Shown here piece after piece: positions 1 to 5,126 of a DNA stretch of 6,203 nt (position 1 is the stretch's first letter; every line of letters starts with the position of its first letter). The notes below the pieces were generated by a model. It worked only from the letters and a program-made list of their open reading frames with translations, ran no database searches and had not been told where the DNA came from. Made by a program: the position numbers and the translations under genes. This stretch comes from Propionicimonas sp. (GTDB lineage Bacteria > Actinomycetota > Actinomycetes > Propionibacteriales > Propionibacteriaceae): positions 1 through 6,203 of the forward strand of contig JAVHXR010000101.1 of assembly GCA_031119515.1 (NCBI GenBank). Reading direction: 5' to 3'.

Positions 1-1
1 G

Positions 2-1261
2 CTGCAGTCCGCCGTCAAGGGCGGGCCCGGGTACGGCCAGACCCGCCCGGGCGACCCCGAGGGATCCGGGCTGATCCGGCTGGAGGGGAGCTCGAACGAC
101 GCCGGCAGCGTCTGGGGAGTCGTCCAGGCACCGGACGCACTCACCACGGACGCGGCCTCCGACCTGTGGGCGGAGGCGACCTCGGGAGAACCACGCACGA
201 TCCAGGTCGAGGGACTGGGTCTGTACCGCGTCCTGGTGGTCGAGCGCGCCAATCGGACCAGTCTGGTCGCGCTGCCGTTCAACGAGGTGACCGACCCGCT
301 CGCCCGTCAACTGGTGATGGCCGGCATGCTCACCGTCGGCGCGATCGCGCTCTCGTTCATCTTCGCCCGCCAGCTGGTGGAGAGCAGCCTGCGTCCGCTG
401 AACCGGCTCGCCGCCACCGCCACCAAGGTCGCCGGGCTGCCGCTGGAGTCCGGCGAGGGGAACCTCCCGGTCCGGGTGGACGCCCGCGACACCGATCCGC
501 GCAGCGAGGTCGGGCAGGTCGGGACCGCGTTCAACCACATGCTCGACCATGTCGAGAACGCCCTGGCGGTGCGGCACCGCAGCGAGACCAAGGTCCGCCG
601 GTTCGTCGCGGACGCCTCCCACGAGCTCCGCAACCCGCTCGCCGCGATCCGCGGTTACGCCGAGCTGACCCGCCGGGGCGAGGACGACCTCCCGGAGGAC
701 ACCACCCACGCGCTGTCCCGGATCGAGTCCGAGTCCGACCGGATGTCCGACCTCGTCGAGGACCTGCTGCTGCTCGCCCGGCTCGACTCCGAACCCACGC
801 TGGCCCTGCAGCCGACCGATGTCACCGAGATCGTGCTGAACGCGGTGGACGACGCCCGCGCGGCCGGTGGCGACCACTCCTGGGGCCTCGACCTCCCGGA
901 GGACGCGCTGTTCGCCGTCGCGGACCCGCAGCGGCTCCACCAGGTGGTGGTGAACCTGCTGGCCAACGCGAGGGTCCACACCCCGCCCGGGACGAGAGTC
1001 GTCACCTCACTGCGGCGGGAGGGTGCCCAGGTCGTGATCAGGGTCAACGACAACGGCCCCGGCGTCCCGCCGGAGATCCGGGACACGGTGTTCGAGCGGT
1101 TCACCCGTGCCGAGGCCAGCCGGGTACGCCACGAGGGGGGTTCGAGTACCGGCCTCGGGCTGGCGATCGTCGCCGCCGTCGTCGCGGCCCACGGCGGCAC
1201 GGTCAGCCTCGACAGCCGGCCGGGCGCCACCACATTCGCCATCGGCATCCCGGCCGCCTGA
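2..1261 (+). CDS. Sensor histidine kinase of a two-component system, N-terminus cut by window edge
   Basis: This is a membrane sensor kinase that should autophosphorylate a histidine and pass the phosphate to a response regulator. The frame is open from base 2, giving 419 visible residues. A GTG at 236 is only an internal codon. Visible residues 1-103 look like part of an extracytoplasmic sensor domain. One membrane helix lies at about 104-124, followed by a HAMP linker (about 125-191). The dimerisation/phosphoacceptor domain has the H-box FVADASHELRNPLA, with the phosphorylated His at residue 207 (bases 620-622). The ATPase domain has an N-box (NLLANARVHTP, about 318-328), a G1 box (NDNGPGVP, about 349-356), an F-box (VFERFT) and a G2 box (GSSTGLGLAI, about 380-389), so it looks catalytically complete. 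The order resembles actinobacterial kinases of the TcrY/TrcS kind. The missing N-terminus probably holds the first membrane helix. A partner response regulator would usually lie upstream, outside the window. The ligand cannot be told. Confidence 0.95.
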   Translation: MQSAVKGGPGYGQTRPGDPEGSGLIRLEGSSNDAGSVWGVVQAPDALTTDAASDLWAEATSGEPRTIQVEGLGLYRVLVVERANRTSLVALPFNEVTDPLARQLVMAGMLTVGAIALSFIFARQLVESSLRPLNRLAATATKVAGLPLESGEGNLPVRVDARDTDPRSEVGQVGTAFNHMLDHVENALAVRHRSETKVRRFVADASHELRNPLAAIRGYAELTRRGEDDLPEDTTHALSRIESESDRMSDLVEDLLLLARLDSEPTLALQPTDVTEIVLNAVDDARAAGGDHSWGLDLPEDALFAVADPQRLHQVVVNLLANARVHTPPGTRVVTSLRREGAQVVIRVNDNGPGVPPEIRDTVFERFTRAEASRVRHEGGSSTGLGLAIVAAVVAAHGGTVSLDSRPGATTFAIGIPAA

Positions 1262-1291
1262 CCGTTCGCGCCACGCCGCCGAGGTTCACAG

Positions 1292-1309
1292 CGGGTCGAC
1301 AGCGACCCG
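1292..1309. terminator. Inverted repeat 31 bases after the kinase stop, candidate terminator
   Basis: A perfect 7-bp stem (CGGGTCG / CGACCCG) closes a 4-base loop, ACAG. It sits just downstream of the kinase stop and upstream of a convergent gene. There is no T-run after it, so termination is inferred from placement; many GC-rich actinobacterial terminators also lack a clear T-tract. Confidence 0.4.
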
Positions 1310-1390
1310 TCACCGGATCCTCAGCCACGGGCCGAAGAATCGTCCTGTGGCCGGGGACGTGGTTCCCACCCCGGCCCACCACGACGCTGA

Positions 1391-1454
1391 CCGGCCCCGC
1401 TGCCCGTCCCCTCGGGCGGGTTCCCCGCCACCTGGTGGAAGGAAGCGGGGCCGG
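1391..1454. terminator. Large branched inverted repeat after the methyltransferase stop, candidate (bidirectional) terminator
   Basis: An 11-bp perfect outer stem (CCGGCCCCGCT at 1391-1401 with AGCGGGGCCGG at 1444-1454) encloses 42 bases. The enclosed bases can fold further: GCCCG/CGGGC (1402-1406 with 1413-1417), or alternatively GGCGGG/CCCGCC around a 3-base loop (1415-1420 with 1424-1429), plus CCAC/GTGG (1428-1431 with 1435-1438). Its edge is 15 bases from the end of the leftward methyltransferase gene, in a convergent gap. A transcription terminator or RNA-stabilising 3' structure is the simplest reading. There is no T-run on either side. The rest of the gap (1262-1469) shows no gene I can support. 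Confidence 0.5.
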
Positions 1455-1469
1455 CCAGACCACGCTCGG

Positions 1470-2303
1470 TCAGCGCCGGGTAGCGGTCACGAGCAGGTAC
1501 TCCCAGTCGAACTCGCCACGTCCGGCACCGAACCGTTCGGCGAGCCCGACGAGTTCCCGGTCGAGCCGGGCGGTGGCCGCCGGGTCGTCGGCGATGGCGC
1601 GGTAGGCGGCGATGGTGGGCCCGTAGTACTGCTTGAAGTAGTCGCGGAACCGCTCGCCACTGTCGAGCGAGGTCACCCGCAGCAACCGCCGGGTGGCCGT
1701 CAGGTCGACCAGGTCGTTCCCGAACAGTTCCCGGACGTGCTGCTCGTCGCCCCACAGCGGCCCCGGCTGCGCACCTGGCGGCGGCGATGCGGCGTAGGGC
1801 TTCATGGTGGCGAAGAGCTGGCCGATGAACCCCTGCGGGGTCCAGTTCGCCAGTCCGATCCGGCCGCCGGAGCGGGTGACCCGGGCGAGCTCGTCCGCGA
1901 CCGGCTGGTGGAACGGCGCGAACATCACCCCCACGGTCGACATCGCGACGTCGAAGCAGTGGTCCGGGTAGGGAAGGTGCTCGGCATCGGCCTGGCGCCA
2001 CTCGATGTCGAGCACCTCGCCTGCTGCCCGGCGCCAGCCGGCGTCGAGCAGTTCGGGGGTGAGGTCGGTGGCGACCACCCGGGCGCCTCGCCGGGCGGCC
2101 GGCAGGCTGGCGTTGCCAGAGCCGGCGGCGACGTCCAGGACCAGTTCACCGGACCTGATGGCGAGCGCGTCGACGATGGCTTCGCCGAGCGGGGCGACCA
2201 CCCCGGTGGCCACCTTGTCGTAGTCGCCCAGCGCCCACATCGCCCGGTGACGGGCCTTGATCGGGTCGAGGTCGGCGGGGATGGGTGTGAGTGTGTTTGT
2301 CAT
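1470..2303 (-). CDS. Class I SAM-dependent methyltransferase, substrate unknown
   Basis: A cytoplasmic methyltransferase of the Methyltransf_11/UbiE-like type, 277 residues, which should transfer a methyl group from S-adenosylmethionine to an unidentified, probably small, acceptor. The Rossmann-fold signature is complete. Motif I is VLDVAAGSGNASL (residues 55-67, the glycine-rich SAM loop). An acidic residue ends strand 2 (VVATD, Asp80), and QADAEHLPYPDHCFDVAMS (about 104-122) covers the adenine-binding acid and motif II. A motif III-like strand is RSGGRIGLANW (144-154). The C-terminal 110 residues form the variable substrate lid. The ATG at 2303 is preceded by TTGGGGGT, a purine-rich but non-canonical ribosome site. 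The first codons are unusually A-rich (ACA AAC ACA), which would keep the start unstructured. It lies 111 bases downstream of the hydrolase-LuxR gene on the same strand, so cotranscription is possible. A role in small-molecule metabolism controlled by that regulator is inference; family placement is firm. Confidence 0.9.
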   Translation of the reverse strand: MTNTLTPIPADLDPIKARHRAMWALGDYDKVATGVVAPLGEAIVDALAIRSGELVLDVAAGSGNASLPAARRGARVVATDLTPELLDAGWRRAAGEVLDIEWRQADAEHLPYPDHCFDVAMSTVGVMFAPFHQPVADELARVTRSGGRIGLANWTPQGFIGQLFATMKPYAASPPPGAQPGPLWGDEQHVRELFGNDLVDLTATRRLLRVTSLDSGERFRDYFKQYYGPTIAAYRAIADDPAATARLDRELVGLAERFGAGRGEFDWEYLLVTATRR

Positions 2304-2365
2304 ACCCCCAAGGTTCCGGCGGGCGGGTTCTCCCCGGCATCGGTGCCAACACCCAATCCCGGCCA

Positions 2366-2387
2366 GTCACCGGCGCCCCCCGGTGGC
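2366..2387 (-). other. Inverted repeat between hydrolase-LuxR gene and methyltransferase gene
   Basis: The arms at 2366-2373 and 2380-2387 pair over 8 bp, including one G-T wobble, around a 6-base loop. The core is CACCGG/CCGGTG. It sits about 28 bases after the hydrolase-LuxR stop and about 60 bases before the methyltransferase start. It could be a partial terminator that lowers downstream expression, an RNA-processing structure, or an operator. No T-run is present and its role is unproven. Confidence 0.3.
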
Positions 2388-2414
2388 GGGCTGCGCGTAC
2401 CGGGAACCGTCCGG

Positions 2415-3509
2415 TCAGGCGCTGGTGAGCAGCCGCGCAACCGCCGCAGCGCGGGCGGACCGTCCCTGGACCCCGAGCTTGCCGTAGATGTTCTGGAGGT
2501 GTCGTTCGACCGTCCGCAGCGACACCACGAGGCTCGCGGCGATCTCCTCGTTGGACCGACCCTGGGCCGCCAGCCGGAGCACCTCCAGTTCCCGTGCGGA
2601 CAGGTCGTGCGGCAGCGCCGGGGCGGCCGGCGCCGGCATCAGCTCGCGGTCGGGGGCGAGGAAGCGCCTGACCTCGGCGACGAACACCGGCCAGGCCGGT
2701 TCGTCCTCGAGCAGGATGTGGTTGTCGCTCTCGAGCGCGACGAGCGTGGCGTCGGGGATTCCCGAGGCGAGGTGGCGTCCCTCCTCGAAGTCGACCATCC
2801 GGTCGCCCAGCGAGTGCAGCACCAGGGTCGGCTGGGCCAGGCTGGGAAGCAGGCCGGTGACGTCGGCCCGGCGGTAGGCCCGGCGGGACTCGTACACCGT
2901 CGAGGCCGAGGCGGCGACCTTCTGCAGGTCGTCCAGCCAGCGCATCTGCTCCTCGGTCGCGTCCGGGATCATCATCGAGGTGAACACCCGGCGGAAGGTC
3001 GACTCGGGCCGTCCCCAGCCGACCCGCACCAGTTCGCCGAGGGCGTCGGAGAACTGCAGCGCCTCGTCGGAGGTGTCCCGCTGGCCGAGGGCGTAGCTGT
3101 CGTAGAACAGCAGCCGGGTGACCCGCTCGGGGTTGCGGATCGCGTAGTCGATCGCGATCGGGCCGCCCTGCGCCATCGCCATCAGGGCGAACCGGTCGTA
3201 GCCGGCGTCGTCGGCGACAGCCGCGAGGTCCCCGAGCCTCGCCTCGTGGGAGTGGTCCTCGACATTCCAGTCGGACAGCCCGTGGCCGCGCTCGTCGAAT
3301 CGGATGACGGTCGCGAACTCTCCGAGGTCCCGGAGGAAGTGCCGCCAGACCGGGCTGTCCCAGTCGGTCAGCAGCTGGGAGACCCAGCAGGTCGAGATCA
3401 GCAGGGGTGGCCCGGCGCCGTGCACGGCGTAGGCGATCCGCACTCCGTCCGGGGCGGAACAGAATCGCACATCCTGGGGCGGTCGTGACTGCCCGTTCGG
3501 GGTGGGCAC
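2415..3509 (-). CDS. Alpha/beta-hydrolase domain fused to LuxR-type HTH; nucleophile serine replaced by alanine
   Basis: A 364-residue cytoplasmic transcription regulator. Residues about 15-285 form an alpha/beta-hydrolase fold: an early strand with HGAGPPLL (30-37), a DERGHGLSD segment (72-80), a nucleophile-elbow region, and a C-terminal acid and histidine. Residues about 302-362 are a LuxR/GerE helix-turn-helix (LSARELEVLRLAAQGRSNEEIA, then SLRTVERHLQNIYGKLGV, the recognition helix region). The domain probably senses a small molecule and the HTH binds DNA. The elbow reads FALMAMAQGG where active relatives have G-x-S-x-G, so residue 113 is Ala (codon GCG) instead of Ser. Asp236 (LHSLGDRMV) and His264 (SDNHILLEDEPAW) are kept. 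Classical serine-hydrolase activity is therefore unlikely, and a ligand-binding role is inferred. The GTG start at 3509 is the first possible one, because an in-frame TAG lies 12 bases upstream; no Shine-Dalgarno site is seen. It follows a small membrane-protein gene by 40 bases and precedes a methyltransferase gene. Confidence 0.92.
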   Translation of the reverse strand: MPTPNGQSRPPQDVRFCSAPDGVRIAYAVHGAGPPLLISTCWVSQLLTDWDSPVWRHFLRDLGEFATVIRFDERGHGLSDWNVEDHSHEARLGDLAAVADDAGYDRFALMAMAQGGPIAIDYAIRNPERVTRLLFYDSYALGQRDTSDEALQFSDALGELVRVGWGRPESTFRRVFTSMMIPDATEEQMRWLDDLQKVAASASTVYESRRAYRRADVTGLLPSLAQPTLVLHSLGDRMVDFEEGRHLASGIPDATLVALESDNHILLEDEPAWPVFVAEVRRFLAPDRELMPAPAAPALPHDLSARELEVLRLAAQGRSNEEIAASLVVSLRTVERHLQNIYGKLGVQGRSARAAAVARLLTSA

Positions 3510-3515
3510 GCGCCA

Positions 3516-3521
3516 AGGCTA
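3516..3521 (-). promoter_or_regulatory. Candidate -10 box (TAGCCT) of a leaderless transcript for the hydrolase-LuxR gene
   Basis: On the minus strand TAGCCT is followed by exactly six bases (TGGCGC) and then the GTG start, so transcription would begin at or next to the start codon. TAGCCT fits TANNNT. The six intervening bases do not resemble a ribosome-binding site. A -35-like GTGATC lies 17 bases further upstream, matching TTGACA at three positions only. If real, this gene has its own promoter inside the 40-base gap after the small membrane-protein gene. Confidence 0.45.
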
Positions 3522-3549
3522 CCCTGCGCGCGTGCCCCGATCACCCTTG

Positions 3550-3825
3550 TCAGGCCGCCGGCTGCCGCCGCTCGGGCAGCCAGGTCGGCTGGGTCCTGAG
3601 CTCCGGCCCTTCGCCGGAGCGGTCCGGCAGCCGGCGGACGGGACGGTCCACCTCGTCGGCGAGCCGGTCGGCCGCAGCCGCCAGGTCGGTCAGGAGGCGG
3701 GGACGGTCGCGGTCGGGGCGAGTGTCGAGGCCGGGGCGCCAGGTCGAGCCGGCCCGACGGTGGGCGGGACGCAGGGCGAGGATCAGCAGCAGCACCATCG
3801 CGGTGACGATCAGCATTCCAGTCAT
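3550..3825 (-). CDS. Small single-pass membrane protein, function unknown
   Basis: A 91-residue protein not recognised as any named family. Residues 3-18 (GMLIVTAMVLLLILAL) form one hydrophobic helix right at the N-terminus, followed by RPAHRR, a basic stop-transfer stretch that predicts a cytoplasmic C-terminus. Residues about 44-63 could be an amphipathic helix (LLTDLAAAADRLADEVDRPV), and the tail is rich in Pro and Arg. I chose the ATG at 3825 because GGAG lies just upstream (GTGGAGAC then ATG). A longer version from a GTG at 3873 has no such site. Roughly nine codons in ten end in G or C, like the surrounding genes, which supports real coding. It is the first gene of the leftward group, 40 bases before the hydrolase-LuxR gene, and is divergent from the GlxA-like regulator. 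A membrane anchor or accessory role is only a guess. Confidence 0.65.
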   Translation of the reverse strand: MTGMLIVTAMVLLLILALRPAHRRAGSTWRPGLDTRPDRDRPRLLTDLAAAADRLADEVDRPVRRLPDRSGEGPELRTQPTWLPERRQPAA

Positions 3826-3827
3826 GT

Positions 3828-3831
3828 CTCC
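3828..3831 (-). promoter_or_regulatory. Ribosome-binding site deciding the start of the small membrane protein
   Basis: GGAG on the minus strand lies two bases before the ATG at 3825, within GTGGAGAC. The spacing is short, but it is the only purine-rich site near any candidate start and puts the hydrophobic helix at the very N-terminus. Confidence 0.45.
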
Positions 3832-3948
3832 ACGGTCCTTCCTGTGGTACCCCGTCCGCATCGGTGTCAGCACTCACTTCGCGGGGCTCGGACGGGGGGT
3901 CGGTGTCGGGTATCGCGTATGGCAGTAATCTTTCCTTAGCAGCAATAG

Positions 3949-4002
3949 CCGCCAACAGTGGCTGGAACGTCACCCATAGAAGGATTTCCGCCACTATGCT
4001 GG
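3949..4002 (+). repeat. Two imperfect direct repeats (CCGCCA...CTGG) before the GlxA-like gene, possible operator
   Basis: CCGCCAACAGTGGCTGG at 3949-3965 resembles CCGCCACTATGCTGG at 3988-4002, with starts 39 bases apart. The second copy overlaps the proposed -10 box and stops just before the start codon. The first copy also contains GCCA-4-TGGC, a short inverted repeat. AraC-type regulators commonly bind direct repeats, so autoregulation of the adjacent gene is plausible but unproven. Confidence 0.3.
3995..4000 (+). promoter_or_regulatory. Candidate -10 box (TATGCT) of a leaderless transcript for the GlxA-like gene
   Basis: TATGCT is followed by six G residues and then the ATG at 4007, the spacing expected if transcription begins at the start codon. 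The G-run might alternatively act as a poor ribosome-binding site, but it abuts the ATG directly. No convincing -35 hexamer is seen. Confidence 0.45.
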
Positions 4003-4006
4003 GGGG

Positions 4007-4981
4007 ATGGCACTCAAGCGCGTCCGTCTGATCACCCTGCCGCCGGTGGCGGTCTTCGAGTTCGGTGTCGCCGTCGAGGTCTTCGGCATCGACCGGCGCG
4101 ACAACGGGATCGAGTCGTTCGACTTCAAGGTCTGCGCGGTCGAGCCCGGCGTCCCGCTGCCCGCCAAGGACGTCGACCCGTTCACCATCACGCCGCAGCA
4201 CGGTCTGGACGAGGTTCCCGACAGCGACCTGGTGATCGTCTCGGCGACCCTGGTCAGGGAGGACGCCGACTACCCGCAGGAGGTGCTGGACGTGGTGCGG
4301 ACGGCGCACGCGAACGGCGCGACCGTGCTGAGCCTGTGCTCGGCATCCTTCGTGCTCGGCGCCGCCGGGCTGCTGGACGGTCGCCGCTCCACCACGCACT
4401 GGATCTACGCCGACCTGATGCAGCGCCGCTTCCCGCTCTCCAGGGTCGACCCCACCGTCCTGTTCGTCGAGGACGACCGCGTTGTCACCAGCGCCGGGAC
4501 GGCAGCCGGCATCGACGCCTGCCTCCACCTCGTCCGCAAGGAGTTGGGGACGTCTGTCGCCACCACGATCGCGCGCCGGATGGTGGTGCCCCCGCAGCGC
4601 GACGGCGGCCAGCAGCAGTACGTCGACAACCCGATCCCTGAGTGCGCCACCGACAGCTTCGCCCCGCTGCTGGACTGGCTGGTGGAGCACCTGGCAGAGG
4701 ACCACACCATCGCGTCGCTGGCCACCAGGGCGATGATGAGCGAGCGCACCTTCGCCCGCCGGTTCAGCGCCGCCACCGGGACCACCCCGTACAAGTGGCT
4801 GAACACCCAGCGGGTGCTCGCGGCCCGCAGCCTGCTCGAGGAGAGCGACCTCCCGGTGGAGCAGATCGCCGCACGGGTCGGTTTCAACTCTCCGGTGGTG
4901 CTCCGCGACCACTTCCGGCGCACCGTCGGGGTTGCGCCGTCCGACTACCGCCGGCGCTTCGGGCTGCCCGAGTCCGCCTGA
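4007..4981 (+). CDS. GlxA/FtrA-family regulator: DJ-1/PfpI-like domain plus AraC-type DNA-binding domain
   Basis: A 324-residue cytoplasmic transcription regulator of usual family length. Residues about 5-175 form a class I glutamine-amidotransferase-like (DJ-1/PfpI) domain. It has a nucleophile-elbow-like segment, LSLCSASFVLGAAGLLDGRRSTTHW (109-132), with Cys111, and TSAGTAAGIDACLHLV (161-176). In this family the domain is thought to sense a ligand rather than act as an enzyme. Residues about 220-318 form two AraC-type helix-turn-helix motifs: IASLATRAMMSERTFARRF (235-253), then VEQIAARVGFNSPVVLRDHFRRTVGVAPSDYRRRF (284-318). The ATG at 4007 is the first possible start: an in-frame TAG lies at 3977-3979 with no start codon between. 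It diverges from the small membrane-protein/hydrolase-LuxR/methyltransferase group, which makes that group a candidate target alongside itself. The ligand and regulon cannot be told. Confidence 0.93.
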   Translation: MALKRVRLITLPPVAVFEFGVAVEVFGIDRRDNGIESFDFKVCAVEPGVPLPAKDVDPFTITPQHGLDEVPDSDLVIVSATLVREDADYPQEVLDVVRTAHANGATVLSLCSASFVLGAAGLLDGRRSTTHWIYADLMQRRFPLSRVDPTVLFVEDDRVVTSAGTAAGIDACLHLVRKELGTSVATTIARRMVVPPQRDGGQQQYVDNPIPECATDSFAPLLDWLVEHLAEDHTIASLATRAMMSERTFARRFSAATGTTPYKWLNTQRVLAARSLLEESDLPVEQIAARVGFNSPVVLRDHFRRTVGVAPSDYRRRFGLPESA

Positions 4982-5022
4982 GCTCCCCGGCGGCAGCAAC
5001 CGGCCGGCGGCCTGAGGTCATG

Positions 5023-5036
5023 GGGGCGGTTGCCCC
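5023..5036 (+). terminator. Short GC hairpin after the GlxA-like gene, weak terminator candidate
   Basis: GGGGC (5023-5027) pairs with GCCCC (5032-5036) around a GGTT loop, 42 bases after the GlxA-like stop. The stem has only 5 bp and there is no T-run, so this is weak. It is the nearest hairpin to the end of that gene. Confidence 0.25.
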
Positions 5037-5074
5037 ACACCGGGCTCCGTGATCCCCCGGTTCGCGCGCCGGCG

Positions 5075-5091
5075 CCCCCGGCCACCGGGGG
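5075..5091. other. Perfect 7-bp inverted repeat upstream of the deoC promoter
   Basis: CCCCCGG (5075-5081) and CCGGGGG (5085-5091) are separated by CCA. The left arm sequence also occurs at 5054-5060. It ends 23 bases before the proposed deoC -10 box, so it could be a terminator for the preceding gene or an operator over the deoC -35 region. The sequence alone does not decide. Confidence 0.35.
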
Positions 5092-5114
5092 TCGATGCCT
5101 CCACCGGGCTGCGG

Positions 5115-5120
5115 TAGCGT
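5115..5120 (+). promoter_or_regulatory. Candidate -10 box (TAGCGT) of a leaderless deoC transcript
   Basis: TAGCGT (TANNNT) is followed by six bases (CAGGGC) and the ATG at 5127. The AGGG within the spacer could be a weak ribosome site but is only one base from the ATG. The TAG is itself an in-frame stop, so translation cannot start further upstream. The -35 region is unconvincing (GTCGAT near 5091-5096). Confidence 0.45.
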
Positions 5121-5126
5121 CAGGGC

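Larger units (their letters stand above)
3826..4006. promoter_or_regulatory. Divergent control region between the small membrane-protein gene and the GlxA-like regulator
   Basis: This 181-base gap separates two diverging genes, so it must hold both promoters. Its middle (about 3910-3950) is clearly richer in A and T than the rest of the window. It includes TAATCT at 3926-3931 on the plus strand and TTGCTG (minus strand, 3945-3940) as weak promoter-like words. I see no coding sequence here. Two similar segments near the plus-strand gene are listed separately. Confidence 0.55.

Noticed and set aside
236..238. A GTG that could be taken as the start of the histidine kinase
   Set aside because: The frame stays open to the left edge, and starting here would remove nearly all of the extracytoplasmic domain and the expected first membrane helix. 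The kinase clearly continues beyond the window.
2304..2414. A separate promoter for the methyltransferase gene
   Set aside because: The hexamer at the leaderless position is AACCTT rather than TANNNT, and no paired -35/-10 with normal spacing was found in the 111-base gap, so it is not listed as a feature.
1107..3488. A plus-strand open frame of 793 codons running opposite to the methyltransferase and hydrolase-LuxR genes
   Set aside because: It is antisense to two genes with clear domain motifs, and its translation is low-complexity (Gly, Arg, Val, Glu-rich) with no recognisable domain. Long chance frames are expected in DNA this GC-rich.
2146..3516. A second minus-strand open frame of 456 codons overlapping the hydrolase-LuxR gene
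   Set aside because: Its translation is Arg/Pro/Gly-rich without motifs, whereas the overlapping frame at 2415-3509 shows full hydrolase and LuxR signatures.
3964..3968. GGAAC resembling the -35 element of an ECF-sigma promoter
   Set aside because: No matching -10 element is found at the usual 16-17 base spacing.
3398..4999. A minus-strand open frame of 533 codons opposite the GlxA-like regulator
   Set aside because: It is the antisense shadow of a gene with clear DJ-1 and AraC motifs, and it has no recognisable domain of its own.
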